Shown here piece after piece: positions 7,261 to 15,757 of a stretch of 30,841 bases of DNA; within the stretch, counting starts at the first letter, position 1; each line of letters starts with the position of its first letter. The stretch lies in contig CAVRZY010000237.1 in NCBI GenBank assembly GCA_963725415.1, positions 1 through 30,841 on the forward strand, read 5' to 3'. Source of the stretch: CAVRZY01 sp963725415 (GTDB taxonomy: Bacteria > Acidobacteriota > Terriglobia > Bryobacterales > Bryobacteraceae). The translations under genes were made by a program, and so were the position numbers. The notes below the pieces were generated by a model, which saw nothing but the letters and a program-made list of their open reading frames with translations, searched no databases and was not told the DNA's origin.

Positions 7261-8565
7261 TCACGGTTTGACCAGCGAGCCGTCCAGGGAGCGGACGGTG
7301 GTCCAGTTGTCGCGGCCGGGGGGTGGTTCGAGCGGATACTTGGCGGCCATGGCCTCGTTGAGGTCGATGCCCAGTCCCGGAGCGTCGCTACCGTAGAGGT
7401 AGCCTCCCTTGAGTTGCGCGGTGCCGGGCATCATCTCGTGGACCAGGGGCGGAAAGTGGTTCTCTTCCTGAATCCCGAAACTGGGAATGGCCAGATCGAC
7501 GTGGTAGCTGGCGAGCTGGTTGACAGGGTCGTTGTCGCCGCCCTCCTGGAAGGCAGTACGGACGCCGAAGGCTTCCGAGAGAGCAGCGGTCTTCTTTGCG
7601 GCGGTGATGCCGCCGGTTTGTGAGACGCGGCAGCGGACGAAGTCGATGAGGCGCTCGGAGATGAGCGGAACCCACTCGAGCGGGGAAGTGAACAGCTCGC
7701 CCATGGCCATCGGCGTCGTGGTGAGGTGGCGGATCTGGCGGAACCAGGCGATCTGTTCGGGCGGGAGGATGTCTTCGACGAAGAACATGCGGAAGGGCTC
7801 CATGCGTTTGGCGAACTCGACGGCCATGGTAGGAGTGAGGTGCTCGTGCACGTCGTGGAGCAGCTTGACATCCAGGCCCAGCTTGGCGCGGAGGTAGTCG
7901 AAGAGCTTGGGGATGGTCTCCACGTAGAGTTCTTCGTCGAAGGCAAGGCCGGCGAAGCCGGAAGCGGGGCGGCTGCCCGTGCCGGGCGGGATCATTCCGC
8001 CGCCACCGTAGCCGCCCATTTGCGCCCGGACGTGGCGATAGCCCTCCTCCATGTACTTGCGGACATTCTGCTCGACTTCCTGCCTGTCGCGCCCGTCGGC
8101 ATGCGCGTACAGCGGGACCGCGTCGCGCACCTTGCCGCCCAGCAGCTCGTAAACCGGCATGCCGGCGCGCTTGCCCTTGATGTCCCAGAGGGCCATGTCG
8201 AGCGCCGAGAGCACGTTGTTATGGATCTGGCTGTTGCGCCAGTAGGTGCGGACGTTGGTGCTCTGCCAGAGGTCCTCGATGCGGTCCGGGTTCTTGCCGA
8301 TCCAAAACGGGCCGAGATGTTTTTCGATGGCGGTGGTCACGGTGAAGGCGTGGTTCACGTTGCTAGCCGAGCCGAGGCCGTAGAGACCCGGCTCGCTGGT
8401 AATGATTTTCAGAAATACCCACTGGTAGCGGCCGCCCGCGCTGGTCGGGATGGCTTTAACCTCGCGGATGGTGAGCGGTGGCAAACCGCGGGTGCGCGCG
8501 GCATACTGCTCGGCGGCCAGCGCGGGCATGGCCGCCAGGCCTTTCAAGAAGTCTCTGCGGTGCAT
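7261..8565 (-). CDS. Tat-exported mannonate-dehydratase-like enolase superfamily protein
   Basis: The protein of about 434 residues has a twin-arginine signal (HRRDFLKG) and then an enolase-superfamily capping domain and barrel. Metal ligands are visible in series: LLHDVHEHL (Asp), FFVEDILPPE (Glu) and AMGELF (Glu), with the late EGGDNDPVNQLA loop typical of the ManD subgroup. Family members dehydrate D-mannonate or D-gluconate to 2-keto-3-deoxygluconate, but many ManD homologues are slow or inactive and the exact substrate is uncertain. ATG 8565 is preferred over 8568 because GGGAGGA abuts the first ATG. Periplasmic export is unusual for a catabolic dehydratase. Confidence 0.82.
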   Translation of the reverse strand: MHRRDFLKGLAAMPALAAEQYAARTRGLPPLTIREVKAIPTSAGGRYQWVFLKIITSEPGLYGLGSASNVNHAFTVTTAIEKHLGPFWIGKNPDRIEDLWQSTNVRTYWRNSQIHNNVLSALDMALWDIKGKRAGMPVYELLGGKVRDAVPLYAHADGRDRQEVEQNVRKYMEEGYRHVRAQMGGYGGGGMIPPGTGSRPASGFAGLAFDEELYVETIPKLFDYLRAKLGLDVKLLHDVHEHLTPTMAVEFAKRMEPFRMFFVEDILPPEQIAWFRQIRHLTTTPMAMGELFTSPLEWVPLISERLIDFVRCRVSQTGGITAAKKTAALSEAFGVRTAFQEGGDNDPVNQLASYHVDLAIPSFGIQEENHFPPLVHEMMPGTAQLKGGYLYGSDAPGLGIDLNEAMAAKYPLEPPPGRDNWTTVRSLDGSLVKP

Positions 8566-8604
8566 CATTCCTCCCTGGTTCGATGAGTCGTACTTTCCAA
8601 CTGC

Positions 8605-8610
8605 TACAAT
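8605..8610 (+). promoter_or_regulatory. Probable -10 box for abrB-relE
   Basis: TACAAT lies 24 bases before the abrB start at 8634, followed by AAGGGA as a weak ribosome site. A matching -35 is poor (GATGAG at 8582-8587), which would suit a repressible toxin-antitoxin promoter. Confidence 0.4.
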
Positions 8611-8633
8611 TGACTGATAAGGGAATTCTGAAC

Positions 8634-8885
8634 ATGTCTCTGGTCAGAGTCAAGAACAAATACCAGCTCACCCTGCCTGTGCGCCTGCGTGAGCAGGTTG
8701 GAGTGAGCGTGGGCGATCTCCTGGAAGCGAAGGTGGAGAAAGGCAGGATCATTTTCATGCCGAAATCCATCGTGGACCGGCGTGTCGCCGAGAGTCTTGA
8801 GGATTTCCGGAAAGGCCGCACGCTTGGACCCTTCAGCAGCGCCCAGGAGGCGATGCGCGCCTTGCGAGCGAAAGCCAAGAAATGA
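8634..8885 (+). CDS. AbrB/SpoVT-family antitoxin
   Basis: The 83-residue protein has the swapped-hairpin AbrB fold at its N-terminus (MSLVRVKNKYQLTLPVRLRE then VGVSVGDLLEAKVEKGRIIF) and a charged C-terminal helix likely to bind the toxin. An upstream in-frame ATG exists at 8478, but it lies inside the opposite-strand enolase gene and the conserved domain begins at MSLVRV. The stop overlaps the start of the RelE-like gene (ATGA), the classic coupled layout of a type II toxin-antitoxin pair. Confidence 0.85.
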   Translation: MSLVRVKNKYQLTLPVRLREQVGVSVGDLLEAKVEKGRIIFMPKSIVDRRVAESLEDFRKGRTLGPFSSAQEAMRALRAKAKK

Positions 8886-9127
8886 AGGTCACTTTTTCTG
8901 ACCGTTTCACCAGGTCCTTCATCGAGGCGCCGGAAAGAGTGCAGCGGGAATTCGGCAAGCAACTGGGCCACCTGCTGCGCAACCCCAGACATCCTTCACT
9001 CCAGGCCAAGAAATACTCTCGACAGCCGGACCTCTGGCAAGCGCGCGTGGAGCTTGGTTGGAGGTTCTATTTCACCATCGAGGAAGATGGCTATCACATC
9101 CACGACATAATCCCCCACCCGAAGTAG
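8882..9127 (+). CDS. RelE/ParE-superfamily toxin
   Basis: The 81-residue protein follows the RelE/YafQ-like pattern: VTFSDRFTRSFIEAPERVQR (helix pair), KKYSRQPDLWQARVELGWRF (core strands) and IHDIIPHPK at the C-terminus. It is likely a ribosome-dependent mRNase held in check by the overlapping AbrB-family partner. Some members are annotated simply as cytotoxic translational repressors. The pair sits between catabolic genes. Confidence 0.8.
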   Translation: MKVTFSDRFTRSFIEAPERVQREFGKQLGHLLRNPRHPSLQAKKYSRQPDLWQARVELGWRFYFTIEEDGYHIHDIIPHPK

Positions 9128-9143
9128 CCTGGCGTGAGCCAGG
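9128..9143 (+). terminator. Small stem-loop after the toxin gene
   Basis: CCTGGC-GTGA-GCCAGG is a perfect 6-base stem placed directly after the relE stop. No T-run follows, so it may instead stabilise mRNA or be Rho-associated. Confidence 0.35.
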
Positions 9144-9248
9144 ATCTCCTGGGGCTGCGAGGGCACTGCACGGGCCTGCTGGAGCCCGCAACGAGAGTGG
9201 ATGGCAGCAAAGGCTGGCAAGGAGCAGGTCGCAGGGGAAGGAGAGAGG

Positions 9249-10262
9249 ATGAGCAATCGGAGTTACGACGTTCTGGCGATGGGGCGCAGTTCGATTGATC
9301 TGTACTCGAACGACATCGGCGCGCCTTTCCCTGAGATCCGGAGCTTCGCCGCCTACGTGGGGGGATGTCCGACCAACATCAGCGTGGGCACGCGGCGGTT
9401 GGGTCTTCGATCGGCGCCGCTGACGGCGGTGGGCGACGACCCGGTGGGGGACTTCCTGCTGAGTTTTCTGGAGAAGGAGGGCGTCGAGACCCGGTTCATC
9501 TCGCGCAAGCCGGGCCGGCGCACCAGCGCGGTCATTCTGGGTATCGAGCCGCCGGACAAATTTCCCCTGGTCTACTACCGTGACCACTGCGCGGACATCG
9601 AGCTTTCCATCGACGACGTGCTGGCGGCGCCCATCGCCGACAGCCGGGTGCTGGTGATTACGGGCACGGGTCTGAGCCGCGAGCCCAGCCGCAGCGCCAC
9701 CCTGTTCGCCGCCGAGCAGGCCGGAGCGCACGGCGTCAAGGTGATTCTGGAAATCGACTTTCGTCCCGACCAGTGGCACGATGCACGGGCCTTCGGCGTG
9801 GTCACCCGCTCGGCGCTCCGCCTGGTGGACGTGGCCATCGGTACGGCGGACGAGGTGAAGGCTGCGGCGCTTCAGCAGGAGATGACGGTTTCGGTCGAGC
9901 ATTCGCAGGTTTCCGATGCGCACGTGTCGGGAGACCTGGCCAGGGCCGTCGAGGCCATGCTGGCCGCTGGTCCGGAGGCGCTGGTAATGACTCGCGGCAG
10001 AGAAGGAACGACGGTTTACGCGCGGGGCGACGAGGCCATCGAGGCGGCGCCGTTTCCCGTGGAAGTCTACAACATCCTGGGGGCTGGGGACGCTTTTGCC
10101 AGCGGCTTTCTCTACGGCTATCTGAAGGGTTGGGACTGGCGACGGGCGGCGCGCATGGGCAACGCCTGCGGCGCTATCGTGGTCACCCGGCATGGGTGCG
10201 CCAATTTCATGCCTTACGAGCAAGAAGCCCTGGCCTTCATCCAGGAGCGAGGAGGATTCTAG
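9249..10262 (+). CDS. iolC: 5-dehydro-2-deoxygluconokinase-like PfkB sugar kinase
   Basis: The 337-residue PfkB-family kinase starts at ATG 9249 behind a strong GGAAGGAGAG site. The N-terminal motif YVGGCPTNISVGTRRLG and the catalytic loop ILGAGDAFASGFLYG (Asp base) define the family. The internal LEIDFRPDQW resembles the DYRP-x-W block of IolC. It would phosphorylate 2-deoxy-5-keto-gluconate with ATP in myo-inositol catabolism. The next genes, iolD and mmsA, support the IolC call over other PfkB enzymes. A 97-base gap holding AATCGTCAAT repeats separates it from iolD. Confidence 0.88.
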   Translation: MSNRSYDVLAMGRSSIDLYSNDIGAPFPEIRSFAAYVGGCPTNISVGTRRLGLRSAPLTAVGDDPVGDFLLSFLEKEGVETRFISRKPGRRTSAVILGIEPPDKFPLVYYRDHCADIELSIDDVLAAPIADSRVLVITGTGLSREPSRSATLFAAEQAGAHGVKVILEIDFRPDQWHDARAFGVVTRSALRLVDVAIGTADEVKAAALQQEMTVSVEHSQVSDAHVSGDLARAVEAMLAAGPEALVMTRGREGTTVYARGDEAIEAAPFPVEVYNILGAGDAFASGFLYGYLKGWDWRRAARMGNACGAIVVTRHGCANFMPYEQEALAFIQERGGF

Positions 10263-10268
10263 CCGCCT

Positions 10269-10332
10269 GTTGACGATTTTGCCATTGACGATTGGCCGAA
10301 GCGCACCCGCACACACTAATTCAATCGTCAAT
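10269..10332. repeat. Second cluster of AATCGTCAAT-type repeats
   Basis: Two direct TTGACGATT units (near 10270 and 10285) face one inverted CAATCGTCAAT (10322-10332). The sequence matches the units at 7048-7182. It lies between iolC and iolD, within what should be one transcript, so it could fold in the mRNA. Confidence 0.75.
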
Positions 10333-10359
10333 CTGGCTGATCCGCGAATGGAGAAGATC

Positions 10360-12234
10360 ATGAAGACACAACGGATGACGATGGCCCAGGCGCTCGTCGC
10401 TTTCCTGAAGAATCAGCATGTCGAGCGCGACGGGCGCCAGAACGCTTTCTTCGCAGGAATCTGGGGCATCTTCGGGCATGGCATCGTAGCCGGGATCGGC
10501 GAAGCTTTAGAGCGGAACCCCGATTTCCGCTACTACCTGTGCCGCAACGAGCAGGCGGGGGTGCACGTGGCGACTGCATTCGCCAAAGCGAGCAACCGGT
10601 TGCGCACGTTCGCCTGCACGTCCTCGATCGGCCCCGGGGCCACCAACATGATCACGGGCGCGGCCACCGCCACGATCAATCGCCTTCCCGTGCTGCTCCT
10701 GCCGGGGGATATCTTCGCGCGGCGGAACGTCGCTCCGGTGCTTCAGCAGCTCGAGTCGGAGCACAGCCAGGACATCTCGGTGAACGACTGTTTCCGTCCG
10801 GTGGCGCGCTACTGGGACAGGATCAATCGGGCCGACCAGCTTCCCTTCTCGGTGGCAGAGGCCATGCGCGTGCTGACCTCGCCGGCCCAGACCGGGGCGG
10901 TAGTCCTGGCGCTGCCCCAGGACGTGCAGGCGGAAGCCTGGGACTATCCCCTCGAGCTGTTCGAGAAACGCGTTTGGCACATCCCTCGCCCGCCGGCGGA
11001 ACGCGCGCTTCTCCAGCACGCCGCCGAGTGGATTCGCGCGGGCAATCAGCCCCTCATCATCGCCGGAGGCGGCGTCATTTACAGCGAAGCCACCCAAGCA
11101 TTGGCCTGCTTGGCCGCCGAGACGGGCATTCCGGTGACCGAAACGCAGGCCGGCAAGGGTTCGCTCTCTTACGATCATCCACAGAACCTTGGGGCGATTG
11201 GCGTGACGGGGACGCCGGGCGCCAATATTCTGGCGCGCGAAGCGGACCTGGTGATCGCTGTCGGAACGCGGCTGAGCGATTTCACGACGGCCTCCAAGAC
11301 GGCTTTCCAGAATCCCGGCGTGCGCTTCGTGAACCTCAACGTAGCTGAGTTCGACGCCTGCAAACACGCCGGGCTCCCACTGGTGGCGGACGCACGCCTG
11401 GCGCTGGAGGCACTGGCGGAAGCGCTCGAAGGCTATCGGGTAAACGATGAATACGCCAGCCGCATCGCCCTGTTCCGTGAGCAGTGGGAAAAGGAAACGG
11501 AACGTTTGTTCAATCTGCGGCACGGGCCTCCCATCAGCCAGGGCGAGGTGATCGGGGCGGTCAACCGGCACGCCCGGCCCCAGGACGTGGTGGTGTGCGC
11601 GGCGGGCAGCTTGCCGGGCGATCTGCACAAGCTGTGGCGAACCCGGCAGCCCAAGGGTTATCACCTCGAGTATGGTTACTCGTGCATGGGTTACGAAATC
11701 GCCGGCGGGCTGGGCGTGAAGATGGCCGATCCGTCGCGCGAAGTCTACGTGATGGTGGGTGACGGATCCTACCTGATGATGTCCTCGGAAATCGTGACCT
11801 CCATCCAGGAGGGCTACAAGCTCAACATTGTGCTGCTTGACAATCACGGTTTCTCGAGCATCGGCGGGCTGTCCCAGTCCATTGGCTCGCACGGTTTCGG
11901 CACAGACTATCGTTATCGCCGGTCCGAGAGCGGCCGACTAGATGGCGAGCTTCTGCCGGTGGACTTCGCGCTCAACGCCGCCGGGCTGGGCGCACACACC
12001 ATTCGCGCGGTGACGCGGGAGGATCTCGATCGGGCGCTGGAGGAAGCTCGCGGCCAGACGCGCACCTGCGTGATCGTCGTGGAAGTGGACAAGGAAATGC
12101 GCGTGCCAGGTTACGAATCCTGGTGGGACGTGGCGGTGGCCGAAGTGTCGGAGGCTGCGAGCGTCCGGCGCGCGCGGGCGGAATACGAGAAGGCATTGCA
12201 GAAGGAACGGAGCTTTTATGCCAACGGGTCATGA
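10360..12234 (+). CDS. iolD: 3D-(3,5/4)-trihydroxycyclohexane-1,2-dione hydrolase
   Basis: The 624-residue thiamine-diphosphate enzyme opens the inositol-derived cyclic diketone ring to 5-deoxy-glucuronate. The N-terminal Pyr domain contains the activating glutamate (RNEQAGVHVATAFAKA). The PP domain carries the cofactor motif GDGSYLMMSSE ending LLDN. The central domain has RLSDFTTASKTAF. Length and the YGYSCMGYEIAGGLGVKMA block are typical of IolD rather than acetolactate synthase. ATG 10360 is chosen because GGAG lies upstream and homologues start MKTxRxTMAQA. Its 3' end overlaps mmsA by 17 bases. Confidence 0.93.
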   Translation: MKTQRMTMAQALVAFLKNQHVERDGRQNAFFAGIWGIFGHGIVAGIGEALERNPDFRYYLCRNEQAGVHVATAFAKASNRLRTFACTSSIGPGATNMITGAATATINRLPVLLLPGDIFARRNVAPVLQQLESEHSQDISVNDCFRPVARYWDRINRADQLPFSVAEAMRVLTSPAQTGAVVLALPQDVQAEAWDYPLELFEKRVWHIPRPPAERALLQHAAEWIRAGNQPLIIAGGGVIYSEATQALACLAAETGIPVTETQAGKGSLSYDHPQNLGAIGVTGTPGANILAREADLVIAVGTRLSDFTTASKTAFQNPGVRFVNLNVAEFDACKHAGLPLVADARLALEALAEALEGYRVNDEYASRIALFREQWEKETERLFNLRHGPPISQGEVIGAVNRHARPQDVVVCAAGSLPGDLHKLWRTRQPKGYHLEYGYSCMGYEIAGGLGVKMADPSREVYVMVGDGSYLMMSSEIVTSIQEGYKLNIVLLDNHGFSSIGGLSQSIGSHGFGTDYRYRRSESGRLDGELLPVDFALNAAGLGAHTIRAVTREDLDRALEEARGQTRTCVIVVEVDKEMRVPGYESWWDVAVAEVSEAASVRRARAEYEKALQKERSFYANGS

Positions 12235-13696
12235 AGTGCGCAATTACATCAACGGGCAGTGGCGCGGTCCGGTGTCGGAGGAGTGGACCGATGTCATCAA
12301 CCCGGCAACTGGCGAGGTGCTGGCCCGGGCGCCGGTCGGGGGCGGGGCTGACGTGGCCGCTGCCGTTACCCCGGCCACCGCGGCTTTACCCGCCTGGCGC
12401 AACACCCCGCCGGGAGAGCGCATTCAGTATCTGTTCAAGTTGAAGGGGCTGCTCGAAGAGCACTTCGAGGAGATCGCCCGCCTCATCACCATGGAAAACG
12501 GCAAGACGCTGGCGGAGTCCCGAGGCGAGCTGCGCCGGGGCATCGAGAACATCGAGGTGGCGTGCGGAATCCCCACGCTCATGCAGGGCTACAACCTGGA
12601 GGATGTGGCCCAGGGTATTGACGAGATCATGATCCGCCAGCCCTTGGGCGTGGTGGCGGCGATCACGCCGTTCAATTTTCCGGTGATGATTCCGCTGTGG
12701 TTCTTGCCTTATGCCGTCGCCTGCGGGAACACCTTCATCCTGAAGCCGTCGGAAAAGGTGCCGCTGAGCATCCGGCGGGTCTTCGAGCTGGTGGACCAAA
12801 CCGGCCTGCCGCACGGTGTTGCCAGCCTGGTCAACGGGGCCAAACCGGTGGTGGATGCGCTGCTCGATCACCCGGCAGTGCGGGCCATCAGCTTCGTAGG
12901 CTCGACCCCGGTGGCCAAGTATGTCTACGCCCGCACCGCAGCGAATGGGAAGCGGGTGCAGTGCCAGGCCGGGGCAAAGAATCACGTGGTGATTATGCCG
13001 GATGCGGACCTGGAGACGGCGACGCGAATCGTTTCCGACAGCGCTTTCGGATGCGCCGGCCAACGCTGTCTGGCGGTCTCGGTGGCAGTCACGGTGGGGG
13101 AAGCGCAAAGCGCTTTCAAGAAGGCCATCACGGATCTGGCCGGCTCGCTCAAGATGGGCTGCGGCCTCGTGGAAGGCATACAGATGGGGCCGGTTATTAC
13201 GCGGGAGAGCAAGGCCCGGATCGAAGCACTGATCGCCCAGGGCCTGGGTGAAGGGGGCGTGGCGCTGCTGGATGGGCGCGGGGCCAAGATCCCCGGGTAC
13301 GAGCGCGGCAACTTCGTCGGCCCCACTGTTCTGGATGGCGTGCCGCGCGACAGCCAGCTCTCGGAAACGGAAATCTTCGGGCCGGTGCTCAGCCTTATCC
13401 CCGTTCGGACGCTCGATGAGGCGATCGAGTTCCTGTCCCGCAGTGTTTACGGGAATCAGGCGTCAATCTTCACCTCCAGCGGGGCGGCCGCGCGGAAGTT
13501 CCGCAATGAGGCCCCGGCGGGCAATGTCGGCATCAACATCGGCGTGGCGGCGCCCATGGCCTATTTCCCGTTCAGCGGATGGAAGAGCAGCTTTTTTGGG
13601 GTGCTGCACGCGCAAGGGCGGGACGCGGTCGAGTTCTACACCGACAAGAAAGTAGTCATCGAGCGCTGGCCCAAGGAGTGGTCGCGGAAGTTTTGA
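12218..13696 (+). CDS. mmsA: Methylmalonate/malonate-semialdehyde dehydrogenase (CoA-acylating)
   Basis: The 492-residue aldehyde dehydrogenase has catalytic C284 in GCAGQRCLA. The stretch QAGAKNH replaces the glutamate-containing LELGGK of hydrolytic enzymes, a hallmark of the CoA-dependent semialdehyde dehydrogenases (IolA/MmsA). It would convert malonate semialdehyde from inositol breakdown to acetyl-CoA, or methylmalonate semialdehyde to propionyl-CoA. Overlap with iolD implies translational coupling. A perfect palindrome begins on the base after its stop. Confidence 0.93.
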   Translation: MPTGHEVRNYINGQWRGPVSEEWTDVINPATGEVLARAPVGGGADVAAAVTPATAALPAWRNTPPGERIQYLFKLKGLLEEHFEEIARLITMENGKTLAESRGELRRGIENIEVACGIPTLMQGYNLEDVAQGIDEIMIRQPLGVVAAITPFNFPVMIPLWFLPYAVACGNTFILKPSEKVPLSIRRVFELVDQTGLPHGVASLVNGAKPVVDALLDHPAVRAISFVGSTPVAKYVYARTAANGKRVQCQAGAKNHVVIMPDADLETATRIVSDSAFGCAGQRCLAVSVAVTVGEAQSAFKKAITDLAGSLKMGCGLVEGIQMGPVITRESKARIEALIAQGLGEGGVALLDGRGAKIPGYERGNFVGPTVLDGVPRDSQLSETEIFGPVLSLIPVRTLDEAIEFLSRSVYGNQASIFTSSGAAARKFRNEAPAGNVGINIGVAAPMAYFPFSGWKSSFFGVLHAQGRDAVEFYTDKKVVIERWPKEWSRKF

Positions 13697-13718
13697 AGGA
13701 CAAGCTCAAGCTTGTCCT
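13697..13718. terminator. Perfect palindrome between convergent stops
   Basis: AGGACAAGCT-CA-AGCTTGTCCT has 10-base arms and a 2-base centre. It starts on the base after the mmsA stop and overlaps the TAG stop (13717-13719) of the opposite-strand heparinase-like gene. It can terminate or protect both transcripts. With no T-run it could also be a repetitive extragenic palindrome. Confidence 0.6.
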
Positions 13719-15722
13719 ACCCTTCGAGGAAGCGGAGCCGCCACTCGGCTCGGGGCGGAGCCTTGTCCGCGGTGAGGAGCACCCGGTAGAGGCGCTCGCC
13801 CCAAGCCGACCTTAGCCGCGCATCGATTATCCGGATCTCCTCGGTCGAGAAAACCAAGGCCTGGGCGTCAAACAACAGTCTGACCTTTCCGGAGCGCAGC
13901 AGGCCTCCGGCCAGGGTCAGTTCCCCTGCCCCGCTCTGGGTCGCGTGGCAGGGAGTCATCAGGCTGAGGGTGATGCGCCCGCCGGGTCTGCGGAGCACGA
14001 AGACTTCGTGCACCTCAATCTCGTTGCCCGCCCGATCGAGGCCGCAGAGTTCGCTTCCAGGTCTGGAGGCCCGCCTCGGGTGGATAAGCGCCGGCGATGT
14101 CGAAGCTGAGCTGGGCGCTGGAATCGTCGGCCCGGTAAGCCACGTCGCGCGCGGCAAACTCGTATCCGGCTCCCTGCATGACCCCGTTGACGGTGGGCAG
14201 GTTGTGGTAGGCCGACTGCATGGTCCAGATCTCGTAGCGGCGTGAGCTGAAGGTTTTGGCGGTATAGGTCTCGACGCCGACATCGATGATGACGGGCTGG
14301 CCATCGCAATACACGATGAAGTTGCCGACGTCGTTGTGGTTGTGGCTCTCGGCGTTGTGCCCGCCGTGCGCGGCCAGATAGAATCCTTCCGGCGAGCCCT
14401 CCTTGCGCCGCGCCGCCATGACCTGGATTCCAGGGAGCCAGACGTCGCGCACCAGCGGCTGGCGGGCGGGGGCCTGGCGCAGCGCCGGCAGATTGAACAG
14501 GGCCGCCAACTGCCGTCCCGATGCTGTCGGCTCTGGCCGGGTCGCCGCCTTGCTGCTGCGCGGCCCACGCGCCGAGCTCCTGCATGTTGGCGTCGCCGAT
14601 GCGCCGCCCGTAGCGAAATACCAGATCGGCGGAAATGTGCACCCGCGCGGAGGCGTCGGCGAAATTGGTGAACCAGTTTCGTGGATGTGCGCGCGGTAGA
14701 TGTAGCGCCCGATTTCCCGGACCAGGGGCATGCGAGTAGAAATCGATCGCCCCGGCGCTGGCGGAATGGAGCAGCTCCAGGCAGTCGAACAGCGAGCCGC
14801 CGGCGCGGCTCCAGTAGCCGGGCCCTTCGTCGCAGCCGCCGTCGTCGTGGTAGGAATCGAGAAAGCGGTCCAAACTACGCAGAACCTTGTGCACGGCTTG
14901 GGTGCGGCGCGCGGGGTCGAGCTCGACCAGCAGCGCGCAGGTCAGCCAATTGGAGTTGATCCAGGGGTTCCAGTTGTTCATGGGCCTCTCAACCGCTGGC
15001 GCGCTCAAACCCATCCACCAGAAGTCATCCCGCTGGCGGAACGGCGCAAGGACCCGGCGGTCGATTTCGAGGCGAATCCGCTCGCGCAACAGCGGGTGCA
15101 CCTTGTCGAGTTGTGAGCCTAGCAGGTACTCGGTCCAGGCCAGAAGGCTGGAGGTTTCCGCGGCGAACAGGTCGATGGTGGGCTCGGTCACATCCGGAAG
15201 GCCGGAGCCGCGCTTCTGCAAGTTTAGGTGAGCGGGCACGCCCCAGTAGGTTTCCTCGCAGGTGGCCCAGACGCCGTTGCCGATCTCGTCGAGGAGCCGG
15301 CCGCGGACCTCGATGCACTCGGCCAGCACCAACTCGCGAAGACGGTCGCGCCGGGCGCCGCGCACGCGCTCGTAGTTGGAGCGGTTACCGTTGCGCACGT
15401 ACTCGAGGAAAAGGGTCGCCGGGAGCGCTGGCCACGGGGCGCCGACCTGGCGCTCGCCGGCTGCCGCCAGGCTGCGACGCGCCTCGGCGGGCAGCCCCTC
15501 CCAAGGGGCGCGCTCGGCCAGGGTGGGATAGGGCTTCCAGCGTTCGCGCGGCAGCAGCGCTCCAGCGAGCTTCTCCGGGGGCCAGGGGCCGCTGACCAAG
15601 CGTCGGTAGGGCAGCCCCGTGGCCCTGCGCACATCCGCCGCCTGGCTTGCCTGCGACGCTGCTGCGGCGCCGGCTGCGGCTCCGGGCCCCGCCAGAAAGA
15701 TCCTGCGTGTGAGTTTGAGCAT
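13717..15722 (-). pseudogene. Heparinase II/III-like protein, frame broken about four times
   Basis: The N-terminal 330 residues are in one frame and start with a twin-arginine signal (KLTRRIFLAG). An alpha/alpha-toroid follows (WNPWINSNWLTCALL, DGGCDEGPGYWSRAGGSLFD). The reading then jumps frame near 14,727-14,731, 14,674-14,682, 14,515-14,535 and 14,036-14,052. Reassembled, it continues PLVREIGRYIYRAHIHE, NWFTNFADASARVHISADLV, GHNAESHNHNDVGNFIVYCD (the heparinase II/III C-terminal domain) and RLYRVLLTADKAPPRAEWRL. The intact protein would be about 668 residues, a secreted polysaccharide lyase or hydrolase. No stop-codon substitutions were seen, only single-base shifts, so sequencing error is as plausible as decay. 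Confidence 0.75.
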
Positions 15723-15757
15723 AAGGCGTCTTTCATTCTATTCCGGCGAGGACCCGG

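Noticed and set aside
10507..11892. 461-codon minus-strand frame opposite iolD
   Set aside because: The plus strand encodes a full ThDP enzyme with all motifs, whereas the minus frame has none.
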